NCBI GenBank assembly: GCA_900769115.1 | Contig: CAAGFJ010000022.1 | Location: 1-16,670, forward strand | Length of the DNA: 16,670 bases | Direction: 5' to 3' | DNA from: Lachnospiraceae bacterium | GTDB lineage: Bacteria > Bacillota > Clostridia > Lachnospirales > Lachnospiraceae | In this document: one piece after another, positions 7,721 through 14,664 of the stretch | Position numbering within the stretch: the stretch's first letter is position 1 | How the letters are laid out: the number at the start of each line of letters is the position of its first letter | The notes under the pieces: model-generated | Seen by the model: the letters and a program-made list of their open reading frames with translations, nothing else | Told to the model about the DNA's origin: nothing | Databases searched by the model: none | Program-made: the position numbers and the translations under genes

Positions 7721-7760
7721 AAGAGTTACTATGCGGGGAAAGTTGTGTAGTAACTCTTTT
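7721..7760 (+). terminator. Probable intrinsic terminator after hom
   Basis: AAGAGTTACTA (7721-7731) pairs perfectly with TAGTAACTCTT (7748-7758), an 11-bp stem that can extend by a few wobble pairs. The trailing T-run is short (CTTTTAT), so strength may be modest. It separates hom from the promoter of the dCMP deaminase gene. Confidence 0.68.
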
Positions 7761-7787
7761 ATAGTGCATAGAAAAATGAGGTAAAGG

Positions 7788-7817
7788 TTTACGTTTTCTG
7801 GTGTTTTGTGTTATGAT
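7788..7817 (+). promoter_or_regulatory. Probable promoter of the dCMP deaminase gene
   Basis: A -35 TTTACG (7788-7793), an 18-bp spacer and a -10 TATGAT (7812-7817) lie between the hom terminator and the gene. The predicted leader is about 28 nt and contains the GGGAGG ribosome site. The promoter sits inside the upstream extension of the longest open frame, which argues against a start at 7801. Confidence 0.6.
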
Positions 7818-7851
7818 AAGATTATATATGCAGACAAGGGAGGTACCAAGG

Positions 7852-8331
7852 ATGAAACGAGAAGATTATTTAAGCTGGGATCAGTATTTTATGGGAATAG
7901 CACTTCTTTCTGCGGAGAGAAGTAAGGACCCGAATACACAGGTTGGAGCATGTATTGTAGATGCAGATAATAAGATATTATCGGTTGGATATAATGGTAT
8001 GCCATCTGGCTGTAATGATGATGATATGCCTTGGGGAAGGATAGGCAAACCATTAGAGAACAAGTATTTCTTTGTCTGTCATGCAGAGTTGAATGCAATC
8101 CTGAATTATAGTGGAGGATCGTTGGCAGGTGCAACCTGCTATTCGACATTGTTTCCGTGCAATGAATGTGCCAAGGCAATTATTCAAAGTGGAATCAAAC
8201 AGATTGTATATTTATCAGATAAGTATTCGGATACAGAGGCGACGATTGCTTCAAAGATGATGTTTCGGATGGCAGGTGTAGCAATCCGACCATATGAGAT
8301 GGGTGAAAAAGACATTCATTTGCATTTGTGA
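7852..8331 (+). CDS. dCMP deaminase (ComEB-type)
   Basis: A 159-residue zinc enzyme of the cytidine/deoxycytidylate deaminase family. It converts dCMP to dUMP, feeding dTTP synthesis. The zinc and proton-transfer motif HAE is at residues 77-79 and the second zinc motif PCNEC at 102-106. The N-terminal part has NTQVGACIVDADNKILSVGYNGMPSG, typical of dCMP deaminases rather than of tRNA adenosine or cytidine deaminases. The frame is open from a GTG at 7801, but GGGAGG sits 8 nt before the ATG at 7852 and the product MKREDYLSWDQYFM matches the usual family N-terminus. It is flanked by its own promoter and a 93-nt gap before tex, so it may be a single-gene unit. In Bacillus the homologue lies in the comE operon, but no competence gene is seen here. 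Confidence 0.93.
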   Translation: MKREDYLSWDQYFMGIALLSAERSKDPNTQVGACIVDADNKILSVGYNGMPSGCNDDDMPWGRIGKPLENKYFFVCHAELNAILNYSGGSLAGATCYSTLFPCNECAKAIIQSGIKQIVYLSDKYSDTEATIASKMMFRMAGVAIRPYEMGEKDIHLHL

Positions 8332-8424
8332 TGCACTATGTCCACAAGGGCACATTACGGAATATAATTATGAATTATGTTCGGGATGGAATAAGGAATA
8401 CAGGAAGAAAGAGGAATTGACAAC

Positions 8425-10572
8425 ATGGATATCGCAAAAGTAATTGCAGGGGAACTAGGAATAAAGGCAGGCCAGGTAGAGGCTACTGTTAAGCTGATTG
8501 ATGAAGGATGTACCATACCGTTTATTGCCAGATACAGGAAAGAAGTGACGGGATCTTTGAATGATGAGGTCTTACGTGACCTTTATGAACGTCTGATGTA
8601 TTTAAGGAATCTGGAAGAACGGAAGGAGACGGTCATTGCCAGTATTGAAGAACAGGGTAAGCTGACGGAGGAATTGAAGAAGCAGATACAGGAAGCAATG
8701 ACGTTAGTTGCAGTAGAAGATCTGTACCGCCCATACAAGCAGAAGAGAAGAACCCGTGCAACAATCGCAAAAGAGAAGGGATTAGAAGGACTGGCTGATA
8801 TTATTTATCTGCAGATGACAGATCATGAGATAGAACAGGATGCACAGGACTACATTTCGGAAGATAAGGGTATTGCTACCGTTGAGGAGGCAATTACGGG
8901 GGCTCTTGATATTATCGCAGAGAATATCTCGGATGAGGCGGAATATCGGACTTATATCAGAGATGTTACTGTGAAGGAAGGAAAGATTGTCACAAGCGCG
9001 AAGGATAAGGAAGAGAAGTCAGTATATGAGATGTATTATGACTTTGAAGAACCAATTGCAAAAGCGGCAGGGTATAGAATTCTGGCAATTAACCGAGGAG
9101 AGAAGGAGAAGATATTAACGGTTAAGGTGGTTGCTCCGGAAGAACGGATCCTCAGATATTTAGAGAAGAAAGTTGTTGTACGAGAGAATCCACATACAAC
9201 GGAGTTGTTACATCGTGCGATAGAGGATAGTTATAAGCGGTTGATTGCCGGAGCGATTGAACGCGAGATCCGAAGCAGTCTGACTGAGAAGGCTGAGGAT
9301 GGGGCAATTGCTGTCTTTGGTAAGAATCTGAAACAGTTATTGATGCAGCCACCAATCAAAGGAAGGGTTGTACTTGGATGGGATCCGGCGTTCCGGACAG
9401 GATGTAAGTTGGCAGTTGTGGATGCTACCGGTAAAGTATTAGATACGATTGTAATATATCCGACCGAACCGCAGAAGAAGGTTGCGGAGTCGAAACGTAT
9501 TGTGCATAATCTGATCAAGAGGTATGGAATTACGTTAATATCTGTTGGTAATGGAACAGCATCAAGAGAGTCAGAACAGGTAATTGTAGAATTATTAAAA
9601 GAGATTCCGGAAAAGGTTCAATATGTAATCACGAATGAGGCCGGAGCATCGGTGTATTCAGCAAGTAAGCTGGCTACAGAGGAATTTCCTAATTTTGATG
9701 TAGGACAGAGAAGTGCGGCGTCCATTGCACGTAGATTGCAGGATCCATTGGCGGAGTTGGTGAAGATTGATCCAAAGTCGATTGGTGTAGGACAGTATCA
9801 ACATGACATGAATCAGAAGAAGTTAGGAGAAGCCTTATCTGGCGTGGTAGAGGATTGTGTCAATAAAGTCGGGGTAGATCTGAATACAGCATCTGCATCT
9901 TTGTTAGAATATGTTTCAGGTATCAGCAAGGTGATTGCAAAGAATATTGTTGCATACCGGGAAGAGAATGGTCAGTTTACGAATCGTAAACAGTTACTTA
10001 AGGTAGCAAAGTTGGGGCCAAAAGCATACGAGCAGTGTGCAGGATTTTTGCGTATTACAGATGGAGATAATCCGTTAGACGCAACCAGTGTACATCCAGA
10101 GAGCTATGAGGTAACAACCCAATTGTTGAAGAAACTGGGATATTCACTGGAAGACGTAACAAGTCAGGGGCTTGTGGGTCTTTCCATGATGGCAAGGCAG
10201 AACCGGCAGTTGGCTTCGGAATTAGGAATTGGTGAGGTGACGCTGACGGATATTGTGAGGGAGTTAGAGAAGCCTGCCAGAGATCCGAGAGATGAGATGC
10301 CGAAACCAATTCTTCGTACCGATGTATTGGACATGAAAGATCTGACAGAGGGGATGATTCTGAAGGGAACAGTTAGAAATGTCATTGATTTTGGCGTATT
10401 TGTGGATATTGGTGTGCATCAGGATGGATTGGTGCATATCTCGCAGATCACGAATAAGAAGTTTATTAAGCATCCGTTAGAGGTAGTTAGTGTTGGGGAT
10501 GTAGTAGAAGTGAAAGTGTTAAGTGTGGATCTGGAAAGAAAGCGGATACAGCTGTCAATGATTCTGGATTAG
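8425..10572 (+). CDS. tex: Tex-family S1 RNA-binding protein
   Basis: A 715-residue cytoplasmic nucleic-acid-binding protein of the Tex/YqgF-S1 family, implicated in transcription and RNA metabolism; its exact biochemical role is not settled. Domains in order are the Tex N-terminal helical region (IPFIARYRKEVTGSLNDEVLRDL, about residues 30-55), a central helical part, an RNase H-like YqgF domain starting near residue 314 (VVLGWDPAFRTGCKLAVVD), helix-hairpin-helix repeats (VDLNTASASLLEYVSGIS and the following GQFTNRKQLLKVAKLGPKAYE), and a C-terminal S1 domain at about 641-713 (LKGTVRNVIDFGVFVDIG). Domain content and length match the family closely. The ribosome site is GAGGAA about 8 nt upstream. 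A weak TATAAT at 8363 lies upstream but lacks a good -35. It starts the group leading to ycxB-like, tsaE, tsaB and rimI, with 31 nt to the next gene. Confidence 0.96.
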   Translation: MDIAKVIAGELGIKAGQVEATVKLIDEGCTIPFIARYRKEVTGSLNDEVLRDLYERLMYLRNLEERKETVIASIEEQGKLTEELKKQIQEAMTLVAVEDLYRPYKQKRRTRATIAKEKGLEGLADIIYLQMTDHEIEQDAQDYISEDKGIATVEEAITGALDIIAENISDEAEYRTYIRDVTVKEGKIVTSAKDKEEKSVYEMYYDFEEPIAKAAGYRILAINRGEKEKILTVKVVAPEERILRYLEKKVVVRENPHTTELLHRAIEDSYKRLIAGAIEREIRSSLTEKAEDGAIAVFGKNLKQLLMQPPIKGRVVLGWDPAFRTGCKLAVVDATGKVLDTIVIYPTEPQKKVAESKRIVHNLIKRYGITLISVGNGTASRESEQVIVELLKEIPEKVQYVITNEAGASVYSASKLATEEFPNFDVGQRSAASIARRLQDPLAELVKIDPKSIGVGQYQHDMNQKKLGEALSGVVEDCVNKVGVDLNTASASLLEYVSGISKVIAKNIVAYREENGQFTNRKQLLKVAKLGPKAYEQCAGFLRITDGDNPLDATSVHPESYEVTTQLLKKLGYSLEDVTSQGLVGLSMMARQNRQLASELGIGEVTLTDIVRELEKPARDPRDEMPKPILRTDVLDMKDLTEGMILKGTVRNVIDFGVFVDIGVHQDGLVHISQITNKKFIKHPLEVVSVGDVVEVKVLSVDLERKRIQLSMILD

Positions 10573-10603
10573 GTGTATAGAAGAGAGAAAAGAGGCTGAT
10601 GAA

Positions 10604-11128
10604 ATGGAACAGGACACAATATCTTTTTCGGTGCAGATGACAGTGAAAGATGTGTATCGATTTAACATGTATCATGTATATCATAGTGTGTCAGGTCTGG
10701 TTGGATTACTGTTATCCTTGCTAGCGTTAGGTAATCTGATTATTTCTTTTGATAGCTTGACGGATCAGGGCAAGACGATTATGACAATTGTTGCACTGTG
10801 GTTTACGGTGTTAGAACCGATTATGGTGTATCGCAGAGCAAAGAAACAGGTGAAGCAGATTAAGTCGTATCACAAGCCGTTACATTATACAATCGGAGAA
10901 CAGGGAATTACGGTATCCCAGGATGAGGAAAGTCAGACGATGGAATGGAACCGTCTCAGACGGATTGTTAAGACTCGTCAACAGATCCTGATATATAGCA
11001 GCAGAGTGCATGCATTTATCTTCCCGAGAACAGCCTGGCAGGATCAGGAACAGAAGATGCAGAGCTTGCTGAAGAGATATGCAGCAGATAATGGAATTTG
11101 GATGAATCATAGAATGACAAAGTCCTGA
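10604..11128 (+). CDS. YcxB-like membrane protein
   Basis: A 174-residue protein. The N-terminal segment ISFSVQMTVKDVYRFNMYH is followed by two hydrophobic helices at about residues 29-50 and 56-75, then a basic linker (RRAKKQVKQIKSYHK). A cytoplasmic C-terminal domain follows with YTIGEQGITVSQDEESQTMEWNRLRRIVKT and FIFPR. This two-helix plus C-terminal sheet arrangement is that of YcxB-like proteins, which are common in Firmicutes and have no established function. AGAGG lies 8 nt before the ATG. It sits 31 nt after tex and 12 nt before tsaE, so it is probably co-transcribed with both, but nothing in the sequence links it to t6A synthesis. The family call rests on topology and motif memory, so it is moderate. 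Confidence 0.75.
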   Translation: MEQDTISFSVQMTVKDVYRFNMYHVYHSVSGLVGLLLSLLALGNLIISFDSLTDQGKTIMTIVALWFTVLEPIMVYRRAKKQVKQIKSYHKPLHYTIGEQGITVSQDEESQTMEWNRLRRIVKTRQQILIYSSRVHAFIFPRTAWQDQEQKMQSLLKRYAADNGIWMNHRMTKS

Positions 11129-11140
11129 AAGGAGTATGAC

Positions 11141-11569
11141 ATGGAATATGATAGCTGGAGACCGGAGGATACTTTTGCAATCGCGAGAACACTGGGAGAA
11201 TCTGCACAGCCGGGAGAGGTGTATTGTCTGATTGGGGATCTTGGTGTTGGAAAGACACTGTTTTCACAGGGCTTTGCCAAAGGTCTGGGGGTAGAAGAGA
11301 GTGTGAATAGTCCGACTTTTACAATTGTACAGGAATATCCAGAAGGAAGAATACCATTTTATCATTTTGATGTATACCGGATTGAAGATCCGGAGGAGAT
11401 GGAAGAGGTAGGATTTACGGATATGATATATGGGGATGGTGTGTGCCTGATTGAATGGGCGAATCTGATTGAAGATATTTTGCCGGAACAATATGTCAAA
11501 GTGGAGATAAGCAAGGATTTGGATAAAGGATTCGACTATCGTAAGATTATGGTTTGCAAGAAGGAATAA
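11141..11569 (+). CDS. tsaE: tRNA t6A biosynthesis ATPase TsaE
   Basis: A 142-residue P-loop ATPase needed for threonylcarbamoyl transfer to A37 of ANN-reading tRNAs; it acts with the TsaB-TsaD dimer. The Walker A motif GDLGVGKT is at residues 32-39, the SPTF motif at 57-60, and FYHFDVYRI at 73-81 with its conserved His, Asp and Arg. The late IEW motif has Glu105-Trp106. Length is normal for the family. AAAGGAG sits 6 nt before the ATG. It is followed by tsaB after about 50 nt, the usual bacterial order; tsaD is about 3 kb downstream in the window and tsaC is not present. Confidence 0.96.
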   Translation: MEYDSWRPEDTFAIARTLGESAQPGEVYCLIGDLGVGKTLFSQGFAKGLGVEESVNSPTFTIVQEYPEGRIPFYHFDVYRIEDPEEMEEVGFTDMIYGDGVCLIEWANLIEDILPEQYVKVEISKDLDKGFDYRKIMVCKKE

Positions 11570-11621
11570 TCTTATAGTGTTTTGGATAGAGAACAGTTAG
11601 AGTAGAAATGAAGGGATGAAT

Positions 11622-12332
11622 ATGAGACTATTAGCATTAGACAGTTCGGGACTTGTGGCATCAGTTGCTTTATTAGAGGATGATAATTTGATAGCAGAGT
11701 ATACCATTAATTATAAGAAGACGCATTCGCAGACACTGCTGCCTATGCTGGATGAGATTGTACGCATGACAGAGACAGATATGAATTCTTTGGATGCAAT
11801 TGCAATTGCAAAGGGACCCGGATCATTTACCGGTTTGCGGATTGGCTCTGCAACGGTGAAAGGATTGGGACTGGCGTTGGAGAAGCCAATCATTGGGGTG
11901 CCTACGATAGAAGGACTGGCGATGAATTTGTACGGAACAGATGCTTTGGTCTGTCCATTGATGGATGCCAGACGGAATCAGGTATATACGGGGATTTATC
12001 GTTTTCAGGATGGTGCAATGCAGATAGTTAAGGATCAGGTTCCGGTTGCAATTGAAGAGATTGTAGATGCATTGAATCAGATTGGAAACAAGGTTATTTT
12101 TATAGGGGATGGGGTTCCGGTATATCAGAATGTGATTGAAAAGTTGATTGAAGTACCACATTTATATGCACCTGCGAATATGAATAAGCAACGTGCAGCA
12201 TCCGTAGGAGTGCGTGCACTTGATTATTGGAAAGCAGGCAGTTATACGGATGCAGACTCTTTTGCTCCGGATTACCTGCGCCTGTCACAGGCAGAACGGG
12301 AACGGATGGAAAGGAATCAGGATAAGGCGTGA
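11622..12332 (+). CDS. tsaB: tRNA t6A biosynthesis protein TsaB
   Basis: A 236-residue ASKHA-fold protein, a catalytically inactive paralogue of TsaD that dimerises with it for t6A37 synthesis. Recognisable motifs are LLALDSSG at the N-terminus, THSQTLLPMLDEI, AIAKGPGSFTGLRIG with its glycine-rich loop, and PLMDARRNQVYTGIY. An upstream in-frame ATG at 11616 directly abuts the AAGGG ribosome site, whereas the ATG at 11622 is 6 nt from it, so 11622 is chosen. Its stop overlaps the GTG start of rimI (GTGA), indicating translational coupling. The tsaE-tsaB-rimI order is widespread in Firmicutes. Confidence 0.95.
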   Translation: MRLLALDSSGLVASVALLEDDNLIAEYTINYKKTHSQTLLPMLDEIVRMTETDMNSLDAIAIAKGPGSFTGLRIGSATVKGLGLALEKPIIGVPTIEGLAMNLYGTDALVCPLMDARRNQVYTGIYRFQDGAMQIVKDQVPVAIEEIVDALNQIGNKVIFIGDGVPVYQNVIEKLIEVPHLYAPANMNKQRAASVGVRALDYWKAGSYTDADSFAPDYLRLSQAERERMERNQDKA

Positions 12333-12778
12333 TAGAGTTAAGAAGAATGCAGATTGCAGATTGCGGGAGAGTTGCAGAGATAGCAAAGCAGACTTTGCCG
12401 GAGTCCTGGTCTTATCAGGAGATATGCAAGGTGTTACAATATGAATATAATGTATATTATGTTGCGTGGGACACAATAACGAATAATATAATTGGATTTG
12501 CAGGAATTATGGTAATAGATGAGAATGCAGAGTTGCTTAATATTGCGATAGACCCACTGTGCCAACATAATAAGATTGGATCTGCGCTGATGGAACAAAT
12601 GATACAGGAGGCGTGGGGGCATAAGGCCAATCGGATGCTGCTTGAAGTGCGGGCGGGCAATCTCAATGCACAAAGGCTATATGCCAAATACCATTTTACG
12701 GTGCTGGACGTTCGTAAGAAGTATTATAATAATCCAACGGAAGATGCACTTGTTATGAGTCTGGAACGAGCTGTTTGA
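12329..12778 (+). CDS. rimI: Ribosomal-protein-alanine N-acetyltransferase RimI
   Basis: A 149-residue GNAT acetyltransferase. RimI acetylates the N-terminal alanine of ribosomal protein S18 and may have other targets. The acetyl-CoA strand-loop is LLNIAIDPLCQHNKIGSALM. The canonical Q/R-x-x-G-x-G/A motif reads Q79-H-N-K82-I-G84, so the first glycine is lysine. Candidate catalytic residues corresponding to E. coli Glu103 and Tyr115 are Glu106 (LLEVRAGN) and Tyr118 (AQRLYAKYHF). It starts at a GTG that overlaps the tsaB stop by 4 nt. The context beside tsaB supports RimI over other GNATs. It ends the group: a 94-nt gap follows with no clear terminator. Confidence 0.9.
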   Translation: MIELRRMQIADCGRVAEIAKQTLPESWSYQEICKVLQYEYNVYYVAWDTITNNIIGFAGIMVIDENAELLNIAIDPLCQHNKIGSALMEQMIQEAWGHKANRMLLEVRAGNLNAQRLYAKYHFTVLDVRKKYYNNPTEDALVMSLERAV

Positions 12779-12872
12779 TAAAGCTGTTTGCATGACACAT
12801 TTTTTACCACTGGATTTTTAGCACGAAGTAGGCTACCATAATGGAAGACAAAGAAGTGATGCGGAGGATATT

Positions 12873-13088
12873 ATGGAGTTGATATATTGTAATAAATGTG
12901 GCAGATTGATTAAAACACATAACGGGATTCCGTTGGAGGATTTTATAAAGACGAAGAAATCATGGGGGTATTTTTCTGAGAAAGATGGAAGGACCCAGGA
13001 GTTTGTTCTGTGCGAGGACTGTGTTGAATGGCTGGAAAAGGAATTTGTCAGACCATCTCGTATATATGAGACAGTGGAGATGATCTGA
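12873..13088 (+). CDS. Small four-cysteine, putative zinc-binding protein
   Basis: A 71-residue acidic protein that I do not recognise by name. It has CNKCG at residues 6-10 and CEDC at 47-50, two CxxC pairs 37 residues apart, consistent with a single structural zinc site of zinc-ribbon or treble-clef type. Between them lie a possible helix (LEDFIKTKKSW) and an aromatic stretch (WGYFSEKDGRTQEF). The C-terminal part is VEWLEKEFVRPSR. GGAGG sits 5 nt before the ATG, so the frame is well supported. It lies between rimI and rnz, with 65 nt to rnz, and could be co-transcribed with rnz. The function is unknown; a nucleic-acid or protein-binding role is a guess from the cysteine pattern. Confidence 0.78.
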   Translation: MELIYCNKCGRLIKTHNGIPLEDFIKTKKSWGYFSEKDGRTQEFVLCEDCVEWLEKEFVRPSRIYETVEMI

Positions 13089-13153
13089 AAGTACAATAAG
13101 AATTGTAGTAATAGCGAAATGTTTGATTTGAATGTGTAGAAAAGAGGGATGGA

Positions 13154-14068
13154 ATGCTGGATGTATGTCTTTTGGGTACAGGTGGAATGATGCCGTTGCC
13201 ACATCGTGCGCTTACTTCGTTAATGGTGCGCTATAATGGAATGAATGTGTTGATAGATTGTGGTGAGGGTACCCAGGTTTCAATTAAACAACAGGGATGG
13301 AGTGTGAAACCAATTGATGTCATATGTTTTACGCATTTCCATGCAGATCATATCAGTGGATTGCCGGGTTTGCTGCTTACACTTGGTAATGCGGAACGGA
13401 CGGAGCCGGTGACAATGATCGGACCAAAACGCTTGGAGAAGATTGTGAATGCTTTGCGCATGATTGCTCCGGAATTGCCATTTCCGATTCGTTTTATTGA
13501 ATTAGAAGAGGATCAGCAGAGTTTTACATTTAATGGATTGCGGATTAACGCATACAAGGTGAATCATAATATTACTTGCTACGGCTATAGTTTAGAGATT
13601 GACAGAGCAGGTAAGTTTGATGTAGATAAGGCGAAGGAGATGAATGTGCCGATGCCGTATTGGAGCCGCTTACAGAAGGGCGAAATAATACAGGATGAAA
13701 TGGGGATGACATATACTCCTGATATGGTGCTAGGACAACCACGCAAAGGGATTAAGCTGACGTATTGTACTGACTCAAGACCAACCAGGGAGATTGTGGA
13801 CAATGCCAGAGAATCTGATCTGTTTATTTGTGAAGGAATGTATGGGGAGCCGGATAAGGAAAAGAAAGCAAAAGAATATAAGCATATGACCTTTTATGAA
13901 GCGGCAGCTATGGCGAAAGAAGCAAATGTCAGGGAATTATGGCTGACACATTATTCACCGTCCCTGGTTCGGCCACAGGATTATACAAAACAGGTGCAGG
14001 AGATTTTTCCCAATACGGTTGTTCCAAAGGACCGGTGGACGACCACATTGCTGTTTGAGGAGGAATGA
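13154..14068 (+). CDS. rnz: Ribonuclease Z
   Basis: A 304-residue metallo-beta-lactamase-fold endonuclease that removes 3' trailers from tRNA precursors lacking an encoded CCA. The zinc motif HFHADH is at residues 61-66. The other expected ligands are visible at His138 (VNHNITCYGY), Asp207 (YCTDSRPT) and His266 (LTHYSP), matching the ligand spacing of the Bacillus enzyme. Length and N-terminus (LLGTGGMMPLPHRALTS) fit the ElaC/RNase Z family. AGAGGG sits 5 nt before the ATG. The stop overlaps the first possible ATG of the next gene. The tRNA-Ser(UGA) gene at 16463 has no encoded CCA and its transcript would be a natural substrate. Confidence 0.96.
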   Translation: MLDVCLLGTGGMMPLPHRALTSLMVRYNGMNVLIDCGEGTQVSIKQQGWSVKPIDVICFTHFHADHISGLPGLLLTLGNAERTEPVTMIGPKRLEKIVNALRMIAPELPFPIRFIELEEDQQSFTFNGLRINAYKVNHNITCYGYSLEIDRAGKFDVDKAKEMNVPMPYWSRLQKGEIIQDEMGMTYTPDMVLGQPRKGIKLTYCTDSRPTREIVDNARESDLFICEGMYGEPDKEKKAKEYKHMTFYEAAAMAKEANVRELWLTHYSPSLVRPQDYTKQVQEIFPNTVVPKDRWTTTLLFEEE

Positions 14069-14070
14069 TT

Positions 14071-14664
14071 ATGAAGAAAAAGGGAGCCAATACATTTACG
14101 ATACTTGTCTTTATATTAGTGATTGTATGTCTTGCAGTGTATGTTGTGATCAGTAATCGAACCAAGCAGACGACCAGTGGGGATGATGCATCCGAGGTAG
14201 AGAAGCTGCTATCGTATGATTTTGCGGAAGATTATCCCAAAACGGTAAAGGAGACGGTAAGGCTGCATTGCCGTTATATGAAATGCGCATATAATAATGA
14301 GTTCTCAGAAGATGAGCTGGATAAGATGAATCAGCAGGTTCGTAATCTGTATGATCAGGAACTGTTAGATTACAATGAGGAGAGCGCTCAGTTAGATGCT
14401 TTGAAGCAGGATATTCAGTATTATGCGGATAATAAGCAGAAGATTGTAAGCTATTCCTTTGGAGAGGACAGTCAGATTGAATATAACACGCAGGATCAGG
14501 TGGATTATGCCAAGATTAAGGTCAAGGTAATGCTGCGCGTAGATTCGGCTCCGGGAGAGGCGGAAGAAGAGTTTATTTTGAGAAAGAATGATGAGGGACA
14601 ATGGAAGATCCTCGGCTGGCAGGCAGTGAAGGAGAGTTCTGAAGATAAAGGAGATGCAGAATAA
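14071..14664 (+). CDS. Single-pass membrane-anchored protein of unknown function
   Basis: A 197-residue protein. MKKKGANTFT leads into a hydrophobic segment at about residues 9-27, followed by a polar acidic domain predicted to lie outside the membrane. Visible parts include LHCRYMKCAYNNEFSEDELDKMNQQVRNLYDQEL and a C-terminal strand-rich part with YAKIKVKVMLRVDS and GQWKILGWQAV. The last resembles the end of NTF2-like or DUF4878-like lipoprotein domains, although no lipobox cysteine is seen. It may be the Lachnospiraceae family called DUF6715, but I am not sure. An ATG at 14065 overlaps the rnz stop, but GGAGG is 1 nt from it and 7 nt from the ATG at 14071, so the latter is used. Its stop overlaps the tsaD start (TAATG), so it is locked into the rnz-tsaD operon. 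Confidence 0.8.
   Translation: MKKKGANTFTILVFILVIVCLAVYVVISNRTKQTTSGDDASEVEKLLSYDFAEDYPKTVKETVRLHCRYMKCAYNNEFSEDELDKMNQQVRNLYDQELLDYNEESAQLDALKQDIQYYADNKQKIVSYSFGEDSQIEYNTQDQVDYAKIKVKVMLRVDSAPGEAEEEFILRKNDEGQWKILGWQAVKESSEDKGDAE

Noticed and set aside
7801..7851. Upstream extension of the dCMP deaminase frame from a GTG
   Set aside because: It contains the predicted -10 box, lacks a ribosome site, and the family N-terminus begins at the ATG at 7852.
8363..8368. TATAAT in the gap before tex
   Set aside because: It is a perfect -10 hexamer, but no reasonable -35 lies 16-18 bp upstream and there is no extended -10 TG, so I do not call a promoter.
12769..12790. Direct repeat AGCTGTTTG at the end of rimI (12769-12777 and 12782-12790)
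   Set aside because: Two nine-base copies 4 nt apart are probably a local duplication. There is no further copy, dyad or mobile-element feature nearby.
12841..12881. A 13-codon frame starting ATGGAAGAC just before the four-cysteine gene
   Set aside because: It overlaps the next start, lacks its own ribosome site, and has no regulatory codon run such as a leader peptide would show.
12279..13000. Possible new defence or mobile system
   Set aside because: I looked here and across the whole window for nucleases, toxins, recombinases, repeats or atypical composition. All genes fit housekeeping or known accessory families, so there is nothing to support such a call.
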